A DNA stretch of 7,429 nt from Actinomycetota bacterium (GCA_016213595.1 JACRAA010000394.1:1-7429); one strand, 5' to 3'. Numbered from the stretch's first letter, positions 1 to 6,554 are shown. Notes: generated by a model not told the origin, from the letters alone. Translations and numbers: made by a program.

Positions 1-1112
1 CGCAGCGTCACGTCCAGGCGGTGCTGGAGGTAGACCGACAGCAAGTCGCGCAGCGACAGGGTCCGGGGCTGGCCCTCGACGAGAGCGACCGCGTTGATGC
101 CGAAGCTGTCCTCGAGCTTGGTCAGCTTGTACAGCTGCTCGAGCAGGGCGTCCGCGTTGATCCCGTTCTTCACCTCGATGACGAGCCGCAGGCCGTTCGC
201 GAGGTCGGTGAGGTCCTTGATGTCGGCGATGCCGGTGAGCTTCTTCGCCTGGTGCAGGGCCTTGACCTGCTCGATGATCTTCTCAGGACCCACCAGGTAC
301 GGCAGCTCGGTGACGACGATGCCCTTGCGTCGCGGCGACACCTGCTCCACACGGGCGGTGGCGCGGATCCGGAACGAGCCGCGGCCCGTCTCGTACGCAT
401 CCCGGATCCCGTCGAGGCCCACGATCTTGCCCCCTGCCGGCAGGTCGGGGCCGGGGATGAACCGCATGAGCTCCTCGGTGCTCGCGCGGGGGTCGCGGAG
501 CAGGTGCTTGAGGGCCTGGATGACCTCGACGAGGTTGTGGGGCGGGATGTTCGTCGCCATCCCCACGGCGATCCCCGTGGCTCCGTTGACGAGCAGGTTC
601 GGGAACGCGGCGGGTAGGACGACGGGTTCGGACCCCTTGCCGTCGTAGTTCGGGCGGAAGTCGACCGTGTCCTCGTCGAGGCCGCCGGTCATCGCCTGGG
701 CGGCTGCGGCCATGCGGCACTCGGTGTAGCGCATGGCGGCAGGACCGGCGTCGAGGGACCCGAAGTTCCCGTGGCCGTCGACGAGCGGCAGCCGCTCGGC
801 CCAGGGCTGCGCGAGGCGGACGAGCGCGTCGTAGATCGCGACGTCACCGTGCGGGTGGAGGACACCCATCACCTGTCCGACGACCCGGGCGCACTTCACG
901 TGGGGACGGTCCGAGCGCACCCCCATGTCGTCCATCGTGTAGAGGATGCGGCGCTGTACGGGCTTGAGCCCGTCGCGGGCGTCGGGCAGTGCTCGCGAGT
1001 AGATGACCGAGTAGGCGTACTCGAGGAAGCTGGACTCCATCTCCGAGGAGACGTCGATGTCGACGATCCGCTCGGTGCTCTCGTCATCCACATCCTGGGT
1101 GCGCGTGGCCAT
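1..1112 (-). CDS. parC: DNA topoisomerase IV subunit A (ParC type), 5' part only
   Basis: Breakage-reunion subunit of a type IIA topoisomerase, which with ParE decatenates replicated chromosomes. The window holds the first 370 codons; the rest of the protein (family length is roughly 800 residues) lies beyond the left edge. Visible landmarks are LPDARDGLKPVQRRIL (residues 42-57), HPHGD (86-90), and the active-site pair R128-Y129 in AAMRYTE, where Y129 should form the DNA phosphotyrosyl link. The segment VDGHGNFGSLDAGPAAMRY resembles ParC rather than GyrA, which usually has VDGQGNFGS followed by an insertion; the neighbourhood (sepH, DUF5998) also fits parC. The ATG start is preceded by AAGGAGG with only three bases between, shorter than usual but the best start seen. 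It follows the App1 gene by 69 bases on the same strand, so co-transcription is possible. Residue 91, the usual quinolone-region Ser/Gly/Ala site, is Val. Confidence 0.93.
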   Translation of the reverse strand, partial: MATRTQDVDDESTERIVDIDVSSEMESSFLEYAYSVIYSRALPDARDGLKPVQRRILYTMDDMGVRSDRPHVKCARVVGQVMGVLHPHGDVAIYDALVRLAQPWAERLPLVDGHGNFGSLDAGPAAMRYTECRMAAAAQAMTGGLDEDTVDFRPNYDGKGSEPVVLPAAFPNLLVNGATGIAVGMATNIPPHNLVEVIQALKHLLRDPRASTEELMRFIPGPDLPAGGKIVGLDGIRDAYETGRGSFRIRATARVEQVSPRRKGIVVTELPYLVGPEKIIEQVKALHQAKKLTGIADIKDLTDLANGLRLVIEVKNGINADALLEQLYKLTKLEDSFGINAVALVEGQPRTLSLRDLLSVYLQHRLDVTL

Positions 1113-1115
1113 GGG

Positions 1116-1122
1116 CCTCCTT
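1116..1122 (-). promoter_or_regulatory. Shine-Dalgarno of parC
   Basis: AAGGAGG on the minus strand, three bases before the ATG at 1112. The match to the anti-Shine-Dalgarno is very strong although the spacing is short. It fixes the parC start, since no other initiation codon close by has a comparable site. Confidence 0.7.
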
Positions 1123-1181
1123 CTTCAGTCCGAGGGCATTCTGCCGCGTCGGGCCGACGAGGCGGACGAGGCGCGGCGAGC

Positions 1182-2225
1182 TCAGGCGGATCCCGTGACC
1201 TCGTGGATGTGGTCCATGAGGGTGTAGCCGTCCGTACCCTCGATGCGGGGGGCGGCTGCGGGCATGTCCTCGGCGCGTGCGGTGTCGAGCCGTTCGCCGG
1301 GAAGTCCGTGGGCGAGGACCTGCTCGACGGGGTTCAGCAGGCGGATCGCGATGCCACTGACCCTCTTCGGCGCGTACGCCGCGAACTCGCCGTAGATCAT
1401 GGGGTCGTGCTGGCCGTCGTCGCCGATGAGCAACCACGAGATCTTCGGGAAGTCGCGGGCGAGCTGCCGCAAGGCGTTCCGCTTGTGCTCGATGCCGCTG
1501 CGGAACCACCCGGTGTTGGTCGGGCCCCAGTCCGTGAGGAGCAGAGGACCGGCGGGGAAGCGGTTGCGGTGCAGGAAGCGGCGGAGGAACGGCAAGGTGT
1601 TCCAGGCGCCCGTCGACACGTACATGATCGGCGCCCCGGGATGCTCCTCCAGGATCCGCCTGTACAGCTCGGACATCCCCGCGACCGGCTGCCGCGCGTT
1701 CTCGGTGAGGACGAGCGAGTTCCAGGCGGCGATGAGCGGACGCGGGAGGTACGTGCTGATGACGGTGTCGTCGATGTCGCTCACGATCCCGAAGGTCACG
1801 TCCTTCGCGACGACGAGCACGTCCGCACCGGTCGGCTCCGCCTGCTCGGTCGAGATCTGCACGCTGTGCCACCCTGGGCTCAGGCTGTGGTCGGGGATCT
1901 GGGTGTCGATGTAGCCCTGGTTGTCGGTGACCACCTCGTACTCCCGTCCCTCCAGCGAGATCTTGACGGGGCGGGACACGCACGCGACGGTGACGAAGTT
2001 CCGCCAGCCACGGCGCGCGAGCAGCCGCTCGACCTCCTGGCCGACGAGTCCCTCGACGGGCTGAGGCTGGAGCCCGAGGCGCCCGAGGACGCGGATCCGC
2101 TTGTGGTTCCCGTAGCCCACGTACGAGATGATGTGCTCCTGCCAGCCGGCGCGTCGGGCGATACGCTCGACGGTCCGGTTGAAGCGCTCCTCGATCCGCG
2201 CGGCGATGAAGGTCCGGTTCGGCAC
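1182..2225 (-). CDS. App1-family (DUF2183) HAD-type phosphatase
   Basis: Protein of 347 residues with the DUF2183 / App1 phosphatidate-phosphatase catalytic domain of the HAD superfamily. Visible motifs are DIDDT (150-154; D150 nucleophile and D152 by HAD logic), YVSTGAW (202-208, motif II S204), HKRNAL with K248 (motif III) and LIGDDGQHD (266-274, motif IV). The preceding region, about residues 75-140, looks like a beta-sandwich, as in actinobacterial members. There is no signal peptide or membrane segment, so a cytosolic enzyme is expected. The yeast relative dephosphorylates phosphatidate; the bacterial substrate is unknown and lipid specificity here is inference. The start is GTG at 2225: the frame meets a stop 19 codons upstream and no other ATG or GTG lies between. 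No Shine-Dalgarno sits at normal distance, but a TAGTCT hexamer lies seven bases upstream, suggesting a leaderless message. It diverges from the DUF5998 gene and precedes parC. Confidence 0.9.
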   Translation of the reverse strand: MPNRTFIAARIEERFNRTVERIARRAGWQEHIISYVGYGNHKRIRVLGRLGLQPQPVEGLVGQEVERLLARRGWRNFVTVACVSRPVKISLEGREYEVVTDNQGYIDTQIPDHSLSPGWHSVQISTEQAEPTGADVLVVAKDVTFGIVSDIDDTVISTYLPRPLIAAWNSLVLTENARQPVAGMSELYRRILEEHPGAPIMYVSTGAWNTLPFLRRFLHRNRFPAGPLLLTDWGPTNTGWFRSGIEHKRNALRQLARDFPKISWLLIGDDGQHDPMIYGEFAAYAPKRVSGIAIRLLNPVEQVLAHGLPGERLDTARAEDMPAAAPRIEGTDGYTLMDHIHEVTGSA

Positions 2226-2232
2226 GATAGAG

Positions 2233-2238
2233 AGACTA
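2233..2238 (-). promoter_or_regulatory. Candidate -10 hexamer for a leaderless App1 mRNA
   Basis: TAGTCT on the minus strand fits the TANNNT pattern and ends seven bases before the GTG start at 2225, placing the expected transcription start on or beside the start codon. No convincing -35 is visible. An AGGGAGAG further upstream is 18 bases from the start, too far for a ribosome site. Inference from spacing only. Confidence 0.4.
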
Positions 2239-2312
2239 CGAGACTCTCCCTGACGGGCGGTGGCATCGGCGGCTACTGGTCACGACCGAAGGCCAGGGTC
2301 TGGGTACGACGT

Positions 2313-2319
2313 GGGAGGA
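2313..2319 (+). promoter_or_regulatory. Shine-Dalgarno that decides the DUF5998 start
   Basis: GGGAGGA lies eight bases before the GTG at 2328. An in-frame ATG at 2319 overlaps this site and could not use it, so the GTG is preferred. The intergenic stretch 2226-2327 is shared with the divergent App1 gene; I see no clear rightward -10 in it. Confidence 0.65.
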
Positions 2320-2327
2320 TGTGGCGC

Positions 2328-2921
2328 GTGACTGACTCCATCCACGCCCTGCGAGACGACGTCGCGGCGTGCGGCTACTTCCCCGACCTCATCAGCGACG
2401 GGATGGAGCTGGCGCTGGGCGACGAGCCGCTGGTACGTCACCTGGTGCACCACGAGGCCACGTTCAGCGAGGACTCCCTCCACCGCCACCTCACCGTCCT
2501 GGGACTGACCGACAGCCGTCTCGTCGTGTCGCACACCGACGAGCACACCATCGACCTGGGACCGATGCAGGCGGCGAGCACCACAGAGGTCGTCTCGCTG
2601 GACTCCTTCACGTCCGTGTCGTTGACGCGCATCGTCAGCCATCCCGAGAAGTTCGGCTCGACCGTGTCGCGGGTCGAGGAGGCGTGGCTGGCGGTCGGCT
2701 GGGGCACGATGCGCCGGGCGGACCTGGAGCCGGCCGGGTGCGACGATCCCACCTGCGAGGCGGACCATGGCTACACCGGCACCCTCACCGCCGACGACCT
2801 CACCGTCAGGATGAGCGCCGCGGCCGACGGCGTCGAGAACGTGGGACGTCTCGTCGCGTTCGGCGTGGAGCTCCAGCGCCGCACCGGTCGCAGCGTCATG
2901 ACCACGAGGGCGCTGCGGTGA
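2328..2921 (+). CDS. DUF5998 family protein, function unknown
   Basis: Protein of 197 residues that I recognise as the actinobacterial DUF5998 family, which has no established function to my knowledge. The middle, about residues 54-105, reads as alternating strands (LTVLGLTDSRLVVSH, TTEVVSLDSFTSVSLTRI), a pattern like bacterial PH-type domains. Residues 138-147 contain Cys138, Cys143 and His147 in the segment CDDPTCEADHGYTG, a possible metal-binding or otherwise conserved polar cluster. There is no signal peptide or membrane helix, so it is probably cytosolic. The GTG start has a good GGGAGGA site; the alternative ATG at 2319 is rejected because it overlaps that site. The stop overlaps the start of the pyrophosphatase gene (GTGA), so the two are likely translationally coupled and may act together. 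The PH-like fold is an inference from strand pattern and should be treated cautiously. Confidence 0.85.
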   Translation: MTDSIHALRDDVAACGYFPDLISDGMELALGDEPLVRHLVHHEATFSEDSLHRHLTVLGLTDSRLVVSHTDEHTIDLGPMQAASTTEVVSLDSFTSVSLTRIVSHPEKFGSTVSRVEEAWLAVGWGTMRRADLEPAGCDDPTCEADHGYTGTLTADDLTVRMSAAADGVENVGRLVAFGVELQRRTGRSVMTTRALR

Positions 2922-4036
2922 GCGATCTCGTCCTGCCCGCCTATGGGTCGGGGTCGCTCGGAGACGTGCTGACCGGCATCGGCACCCATCTGGGCCTGCC
3001 GGGCTGCCGCGAGGACAGTGCGGGTCTGCCGGACGGGAGCCGCTGGGTCGTACTGCTCGTCGACGGGCTCGGCTGGCAGCAGACACGGGCGGCCATGGCA
3101 CGTACCCCGTTCTTCGCCGGCGCTGTCGGGCACGGCCGGGCCATCACGGCAGGCGTCCCCTCGACGACGGCCACGTCGTTGACCAGCCTCGGGACCGGCC
3201 TCACACCTGGTCAGCACGGCATCGCCGGCTACACGTTCCGGAACCCGCACACGCACCGGATCTTCAGCCCGCTCACCTGGGACCCCACGACGGACCCGCT
3301 GGCCATGCAGCCGATGCCGACGATGTTCGAGCGTGCGAGGGCCGACGGTGTCGCGGTCACCTCCGTCCTGCCTGCTCGCTTCGACGGCAGCGGCCTCACA
3401 GCTGTCGCGCTGCGCGGCGGGACGTTCGTCGGTGTCGTCGACGAGCACGACGACGAGGCTCGGCTCGAGCAGGTGCTCGCTGCCGCGAGCAGGGGCACGA
3501 GAAGCCTTGTGTACGTGTACGAGCGGCTGCTCGACCACGTGGGGCACGGCAGAGGCACAGCGTCACGGCAGTGGCTCGAACGGCTCATCCAGATCGACAC
3601 GTTCGCCGAGTCGCTGCGGGAGCGTCTTCCCGACGACGTACGGCTCGTCGTCACCGGCGACCACGGCATGGTCGACGTCCCGCAGGACCACCGGCTCGTC
3701 ATCGAGGACGAGCCCGAGCTCCTCGACGGGGTCGACCTCATCGGTGGGGAGGCGCGGCTGCGCCAGCTGTACACGTCCCGCCCCGATACCGTGGCGGCGC
3801 GCTGGACCGAGCGGCTGGGATCCCTCGCCTGGGTGCGCACCCGGGAGGAGGCGCACGCGGAGGGCTGGTTCGGCAAGCTCGCCCCGAGGGTCGCCGACCA
3901 CTTCGGGGACGTGCTCGTGGCCATGCGCGACGACTGGGCCGTCCTCACGCGTGAGGTGCCCGGCGAGTTCAACCTCGTCGGCATGCACGGTTCGCTGACG
4001 GCCGCCGAGATGGAGATCCCCCTGATCTGCGAGTAG
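2918..4036 (+). CDS. Alkaline phosphatase superfamily / nucleotide pyrophosphatase-phosphodiesterase
   Basis: Protein of 372 residues with the full set of two-metal site residues expected for type I phosphodiesterase/nucleotide pyrophosphatases: D49 in LLVDGLG, the Thr nucleophile region VPSTTATSLTSLGTG (80-94, most likely T83), D206 and H210 in LLDHVGHG, D248-H249 in TGDHGM and H357 in GMHGS. Such enzymes hydrolyse phosphodiester or pyrophosphate bonds using two zinc ions; the true substrate is unknown. There is no signal peptide or transmembrane segment, so it appears intracellular, unlike many secreted relatives. The GTG start at 2918 shares bases with the DUF5998 stop codon, and a weak GAGGG (2906-2910) lies seven bases before it. 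An open frame continues far upstream but is the shadow of DUF5998. It is the second gene of the unit DUF5998 - pyrophosphatase - rhodanese, with 19 bases before the next gene. Confidence 0.9.
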   Translation: MSDLVLPAYGSGSLGDVLTGIGTHLGLPGCREDSAGLPDGSRWVVLLVDGLGWQQTRAAMARTPFFAGAVGHGRAITAGVPSTTATSLTSLGTGLTPGQHGIAGYTFRNPHTHRIFSPLTWDPTTDPLAMQPMPTMFERARADGVAVTSVLPARFDGSGLTAVALRGGTFVGVVDEHDDEARLEQVLAAASRGTRSLVYVYERLLDHVGHGRGTASRQWLERLIQIDTFAESLRERLPDDVRLVVTGDHGMVDVPQDHRLVIEDEPELLDGVDLIGGEARLRQLYTSRPDTVAARWTERLGSLAWVRTREEAHAEGWFGKLAPRVADHFGDVLVAMRDDWAVLTREVPGEFNLVGMHGSLTAAEMEIPLICE

Positions 4037-4043
4037 CCGGCGC

Positions 4044-4049
4044 TAGGGT
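4044..4049 (+). promoter_or_regulatory. Candidate internal -10 hexamer before the rhodanese gene
   Basis: TAGGGT fits TANNNT and ends six bases before the ATG at 4056, the spacing seen for leaderless actinobacterial transcripts. The same bases could instead serve as a weak ribosome site (AGGGTG, five bases from the ATG). No good -35 is visible. Either reading is possible. Confidence 0.3.
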
Positions 4050-4055
4050 GCGTGA

Positions 4056-4895
4056 ATGCGCCCTCTCATCGACGTGCTCGAGCTCGCCCGGCTGCTGGAG
4101 ACCACCGACGTGACACTCCTCGACGTGCGGTGGACGCTTGGGCAGACGACGGGGCACGACGCTTACCTCACGGGCCATCTCCCGGGGGCCGTCTACGTCG
4201 ATCTCGACACCGAGCTCTCGGCCACTCCCGGCGAGCGGGGGAGACATCCCCTTCCGGCCGACGAGGTCTTCGAGGAGGCGATGCGCCGGGCGGGCGTGAC
4301 GCCCGACCGGCAGGTCGTCGTGTACGACGGCGGTTCGGGTCTGGCTGCGGCACGGCTGTGGTGGATGCTCACCGACGCCGGCCACGCGGCGGTCCGGGTC
4401 CTCAACGGGGGCTACCCGGCCTGGGTGGCCGCCGGGCGGCCTGTCGAGCCGGGCGAGGTCCAAGGCGTTCGCGGGACGTTCCTCGCGAGGCCCGGGCACC
4501 GGCCTGTCGTGGACGCTGAAGGCCTGGAACAGCACCTGCGTGTCGGCGGGGCGCTGTACGACGTTCGGGCCGCGGACCGGTACAGGGGCGAGAACGAGAC
4601 GATCGACCCCGTCGCAGGACACATCCCCGGCGCCTCCAGCCTGCCGTACGCGTCGCTGACCGACGGGGGAGCGTTCGCATCCCCCGAGCAGCTGGTCACG
4701 ACGATGGCCCACGTCAGGCCGGGAGACGTCTTCTCGTGCGGGTCGGGGATCACGGCGGCCGCCGCCATCCTGGCCGGCGAGCAGGTCGGCATCGAGGGAC
4801 TGGTCCTCTACCCGGGCTCCTGGTCGGAATGGATCGCCGACTCGAGCCGCCCGGTGGCGACAGGCAGCGAGCGGGGACGCCTGCCCGTGTCGTGA
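4056..4895 (+). CDS. Two-domain rhodanese sulfurtransferase (SseA-like)
   Basis: Protein of 279 residues with tandem rhodanese domains, the usual size for this family; it moves a sulfane sulfur from a donor (thiosulfate or 3-mercaptopyruvate) to a thiophilic acceptor. The N-terminal domain (about 4-130) keeps the fold signatures LLDVR (21-25), GHLPGAVYVDL (40-50) and NGGYPAW (117-123) but has D91 in VVYDGGSG where a catalytic Cys would sit, so it is structural. The C-terminal domain (about 150-265) has YDVRAADRYRGE (168-179), GHIPGASSLP (188-197) and catalytic C228 in the loop CGSGITA. CGSG-type loops are typical of mercaptopyruvate sulfurtransferases, while thiosulfate enzymes often carry CRKG, so mercaptopyruvate is the better guess. 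The start is the ATG 19 bases after the pyrophosphatase stop. Last gene of the rightward unit; it faces sepH. Confidence 0.92.
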   Translation: MRPLIDVLELARLLETTDVTLLDVRWTLGQTTGHDAYLTGHLPGAVYVDLDTELSATPGERGRHPLPADEVFEEAMRRAGVTPDRQVVVYDGGSGLAAARLWWMLTDAGHAAVRVLNGGYPAWVAAGRPVEPGEVQGVRGTFLARPGHRPVVDAEGLEQHLRVGGALYDVRAADRYRGENETIDPVAGHIPGASSLPYASLTDGGAFASPEQLVTTMAHVRPGDVFSCGSGITAAAAILAGEQVGIEGLVLYPGSWSEWIADSSRPVATGSERGRLPVS

Positions 4896-4899
4896 ACGC

Positions 4900-4913
4900 A
4901 GGGGGCAGCCCCT
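4900..4913. terminator. Short hairpin between convergent rhodanese and sepH genes
   Basis: AGGGG-GCAG-CCCCT forms a perfect five-pair stem with a four-base loop, starting four bases after the rhodanese stop codon and inside the 44-base gap shared with the sepH 3' end. It could slow polymerase in both directions. There is no T-run, as is common in high-GC genomes, and the stem is short, so this is only a candidate. Confidence 0.35.
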
Positions 4914-4939
4914 CGTGCGGCGCCCGGTGGTAGAGCCCG

Positions 4940-6058
4940 CTACTCCTTCGGCCCGAACATGATCTCGTCCCAGGTCGGGACGGAGGCACGCTTGCTCCGG
5001 CTCCGCTTCACAGGCGTCGGCTTCTCGGGCTCGGCGGCCGGAGGCGCGACCTCCTCAGCAGGGGCCTCGTCAGGCTGAGGTGCCTCTGGGGTCTCCGACT
5101 CGATGTCCTGCCGGGCAGCCTGGCGACCCTGCGGCCCGTCCTCATGCTCGGCGAACAGCGAGAGCTGCTCGGGCTCCTCGCGGGGAGTCACCGGCCGCTG
5201 GAGCCCCTTGTAGATGCGTACGGAGTCCTCGTCGATCCCGGAGATCATGTCGTACAGCACGTCCATCTCGTTGCGCGGGGGCACGAGGTCGTACACGCCG
5301 TTGACCTCCTCGAGCTCCGCCGGCTCGTAGTCGTGGACGTCGTGGAGGCCCGCCAGACCGTACGCGTCGGGCCCGCTCTCCTCGAGCGTGGCGCGCACGA
5401 GCGCCATCGCGTCGTCGAGGTCGATCGTCGGCTCGTCGTCGGGGTTGGCCGTGCGCCGGCGACCGGGCTGCGGTCCGTGGGCAGGGGTGGACTCCTCGAT
5501 CAGCCAGCGCGCCTCGTCGTCCTCCGCCACGGAGAACCGGCCGTTGAGGTCGAACAGGAACGTCGCGATGTGGTGGCGGCTGCCCGACTCGTACGCCGCC
5601 TGGACGACCCAGTGGCCGTCCGGACGCTTCCAGGCGTCCCAGTCGACGTCGTCGACGTCCAGGCCGCGCTGCAGCAGACGGGTCGCGACCGTGGACTTCA
5701 GGCCGCGGACGGAGGCGGCCTCGCCGCGTCGCCTGACCGTACCGGCGACCGCCATTCCCACGACGTGCGCGCGTTCGGCGAGGACCGGTGCGGCGAACGG
5801 CTCGATCCGCTCAATGGGCACCCCGGCGGCCTGCGCGACCGACTCGACGGCCTCGCCCGCACGAACCCGCGCCTGAATCTCACGCGGTCGTAACTGACTC
5901 TCCATGTCGATCTCCAGTTGGCCGAGTCGAGCGCGGTCCCCTCGGAGCGCTGCCGTCAGACGTTCGTCTGCAGGGACGGCGATCTGCTCTCCGTCTTCCG
6001 TCACGACGAGGAGCGAGGCACCGTCGCCGGTGAGCCCGAGGGGCCGTGCCTTCCTCAT
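4940..6058 (-). CDS. sepH: Cell division protein SepH (DUF3071)
   Basis: Protein of 372 residues belonging to the actinobacterial SepH family, which binds FtsZ and promotes its assembly during septation. The N-terminal DUF3071 region spans about 1-190: strands at 6-28 (VTEDGEQIAVPADERL, 19-34), the conserved LGQLEIDMESQLRPREIQAR (45-64), and a helix-turn-helix-like segment RAGEAVESVAQAAGVPIERI (66-85) then FAAPVLAERA (88-97), which is the FtsZ-contacting part in characterised members. WDAWKRPDGHW (140-150) is also conserved. Residues 191-355 are an acidic, proline-rich linker. The C-terminus RASVPTWDEIMFG (357-369) is the family's conserved tail, preceded by basic KRSRSKR (351-357). The start chosen is ATG 6058, where family similarity begins; the frame stays open upstream to about 6196 but that stretch looks non-coding. 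No strong Shine-Dalgarno is seen. The gene diverges from DUF4193. Confidence 0.93.
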   Translation of the reverse strand: MRKARPLGLTGDGASLLVVTEDGEQIAVPADERLTAALRGDRARLGQLEIDMESQLRPREIQARVRAGEAVESVAQAAGVPIERIEPFAAPVLAERAHVVGMAVAGTVRRRGEAASVRGLKSTVATRLLQRGLDVDDVDWDAWKRPDGHWVVQAAYESGSRHHIATFLFDLNGRFSVAEDDEARWLIEESTPAHGPQPGRRRTANPDDEPTIDLDDAMALVRATLEESGPDAYGLAGLHDVHDYEPAELEEVNGVYDLVPPRNEMDVLYDMISGIDEDSVRIYKGLQRPVTPREEPEQLSLFAEHEDGPQGRQAARQDIESETPEAPQPDEAPAEEVAPPAAEPEKPTPVKRSRSKRASVPTWDEIMFGPKE

Positions 6059-6092
6059 GTGTGGCCGTTTCTCGTTCCGGTGTGTCCGGGCA

Positions 6093-6098
6093 AACCTA
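6093..6098 (-). promoter_or_regulatory. Candidate sepH -10 hexamer
   Basis: TAGGTT on the minus strand fits TANNNT and lies 34 bases before the sepH ATG, which would give an untranslated leader of about 27 bases. The -35 position holds no close match to TTGACA. It lies in the 197-base region 6059-6255 shared with the divergent DUF4193 gene. Confidence 0.35.
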
Positions 6099-6184
6099 CA
6101 ACGCGCGCGGTCCCCACGCGTGGACGTCGACAGTGCGTCGGGCGCCGACCATGGGGGAGCCGGATCGCAGGGGGCCTTGCGCGG

Positions 6185-6195
6185 TGTGGTACACA
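6185..6195. promoter_or_regulatory. Small inverted repeat in the sepH/DUF4193 control region
   Basis: TGTG-GTA-CACA has perfect four-base arms around three bases, about 60 bases before the DUF4193 start. It could be a small operator or part of the DUF4193 promoter, which I cannot otherwise place. Arms this short arise by chance often. The rest of 6059-6255 shows no other clear element beyond the sepH -10 candidate and the DUF4193 ribosome site. Confidence 0.2.
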
Positions 6196-6245
6196 TGCCC
6201 TCGAATCGGACGGCGTGAGCTGGTCCGGCACCGACGGCAGGACAC

Positions 6246-6251
6246 GGAAGG
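6246..6251 (+). promoter_or_regulatory. Shine-Dalgarno of the DUF4193 gene
   Basis: GGAAGG four bases before the ATG at 6256. It supports this ATG over the in-frame upstream codons that keep the frame open to about 6046. Confidence 0.5.
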
Positions 6252-6255
6252 GACC

Positions 6256-6552
6256 ATGGCGACCGACTACGACGCGCCCCGCAAGACCGATGAGGACTCC
6301 AACGAGGACAGCCTCGAGGAGCTCAAGAGCCGACGCAACGACAAGAACTCCGGCAAGGTCGACGAGGACGAGGCCGAGGCGGCCGAGGCGTTCGAGCTTC
6401 CGGGCGCCGACCTGTCCCACGAGGAGCTCACCGTCCGCGTGCTTCCACGCCAGGCCGACGAGTTCACCTGCGCCTCGTGCTTCCTCGTGAAGCACCGCAG
6501 CCAGATCGCCGAGGTCCGCAACGGCCAGACGTACTGCGTGGACTGCGTCTAG
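6256..6552 (+). CDS. DUF4193 family zinc-ribbon-like protein
   Basis: Small acidic protein of 98 residues that I recognise as DUF4193, a family widely conserved in actinobacteria with no assigned role that I know of. The N-terminal half is highly charged (DEDSNEDSLEELKSRR at 12-27 and EDEAEAAEAFELPGADLSHEEL at 37-58 are rich in Asp and Glu) and probably partly disordered. The C-terminal half carries two CxxC pairs, C72-C75 in FTCASC and C94-C97 in YCVDC, 18 residues apart, consistent with a structural zinc ribbon. No membrane segment is present. The start at 6256 has a GGAAGG site, and the family begins MATDYDAPRK at this Met. It is transcribed away from sepH. A nucleic-acid or RNA-polymerase-binding role would suit the zinc ribbon plus acidic tail, but that is speculation. 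Confidence 0.9.
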   Translation: MATDYDAPRKTDEDSNEDSLEELKSRRNDKNSGKVDEDEAEAAEAFELPGADLSHEELTVRVLPRQADEFTCASCFLVKHRSQIAEVRNGQTYCVDCV

Positions 6553-6554
6553 CC

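Noticed and set aside
2319..2321. In-frame ATG as the DUF5998 start
   Set aside because: It overlaps the GGGAGGA ribosome site that is ideally placed for the GTG at 2328.
771..2327. Long rightward open frame running into the DUF5998 gene
   Set aside because: It lies antisense to parC and App1, its residue content is the Arg/Gly/Asp/Val-rich type of a GC-rich shadow, and the DUF5998 start at 2328 has its own ribosome site.
2369..2917. Upstream extension of the pyrophosphatase frame
   Set aside because: It overlaps DUF5998 in another frame, is full of Arg/Gly/Pro/His, and family similarity begins near the GTG at 2918.
5144..5893. 249-codon rightward open frame antisense to sepH
   Set aside because: Composition is that of the complement of a GC-rich gene; no motif, no ribosome site, and SepH on the other strand is unambiguous.
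6059..6196. 46-codon N-terminal extension of SepH
   Set aside because: Known SepH proteins start at the position equivalent to Met at 6058, and the extension is low in family-like sequence and overlaps the control region.
6177..6206. TTGCGC with TCGAAT 18 bases on as the DUF4193 promoter
   Set aside because: The -10 lacks the conserved A at its second position and the -35 is only a partial match, so it is too weak to call.
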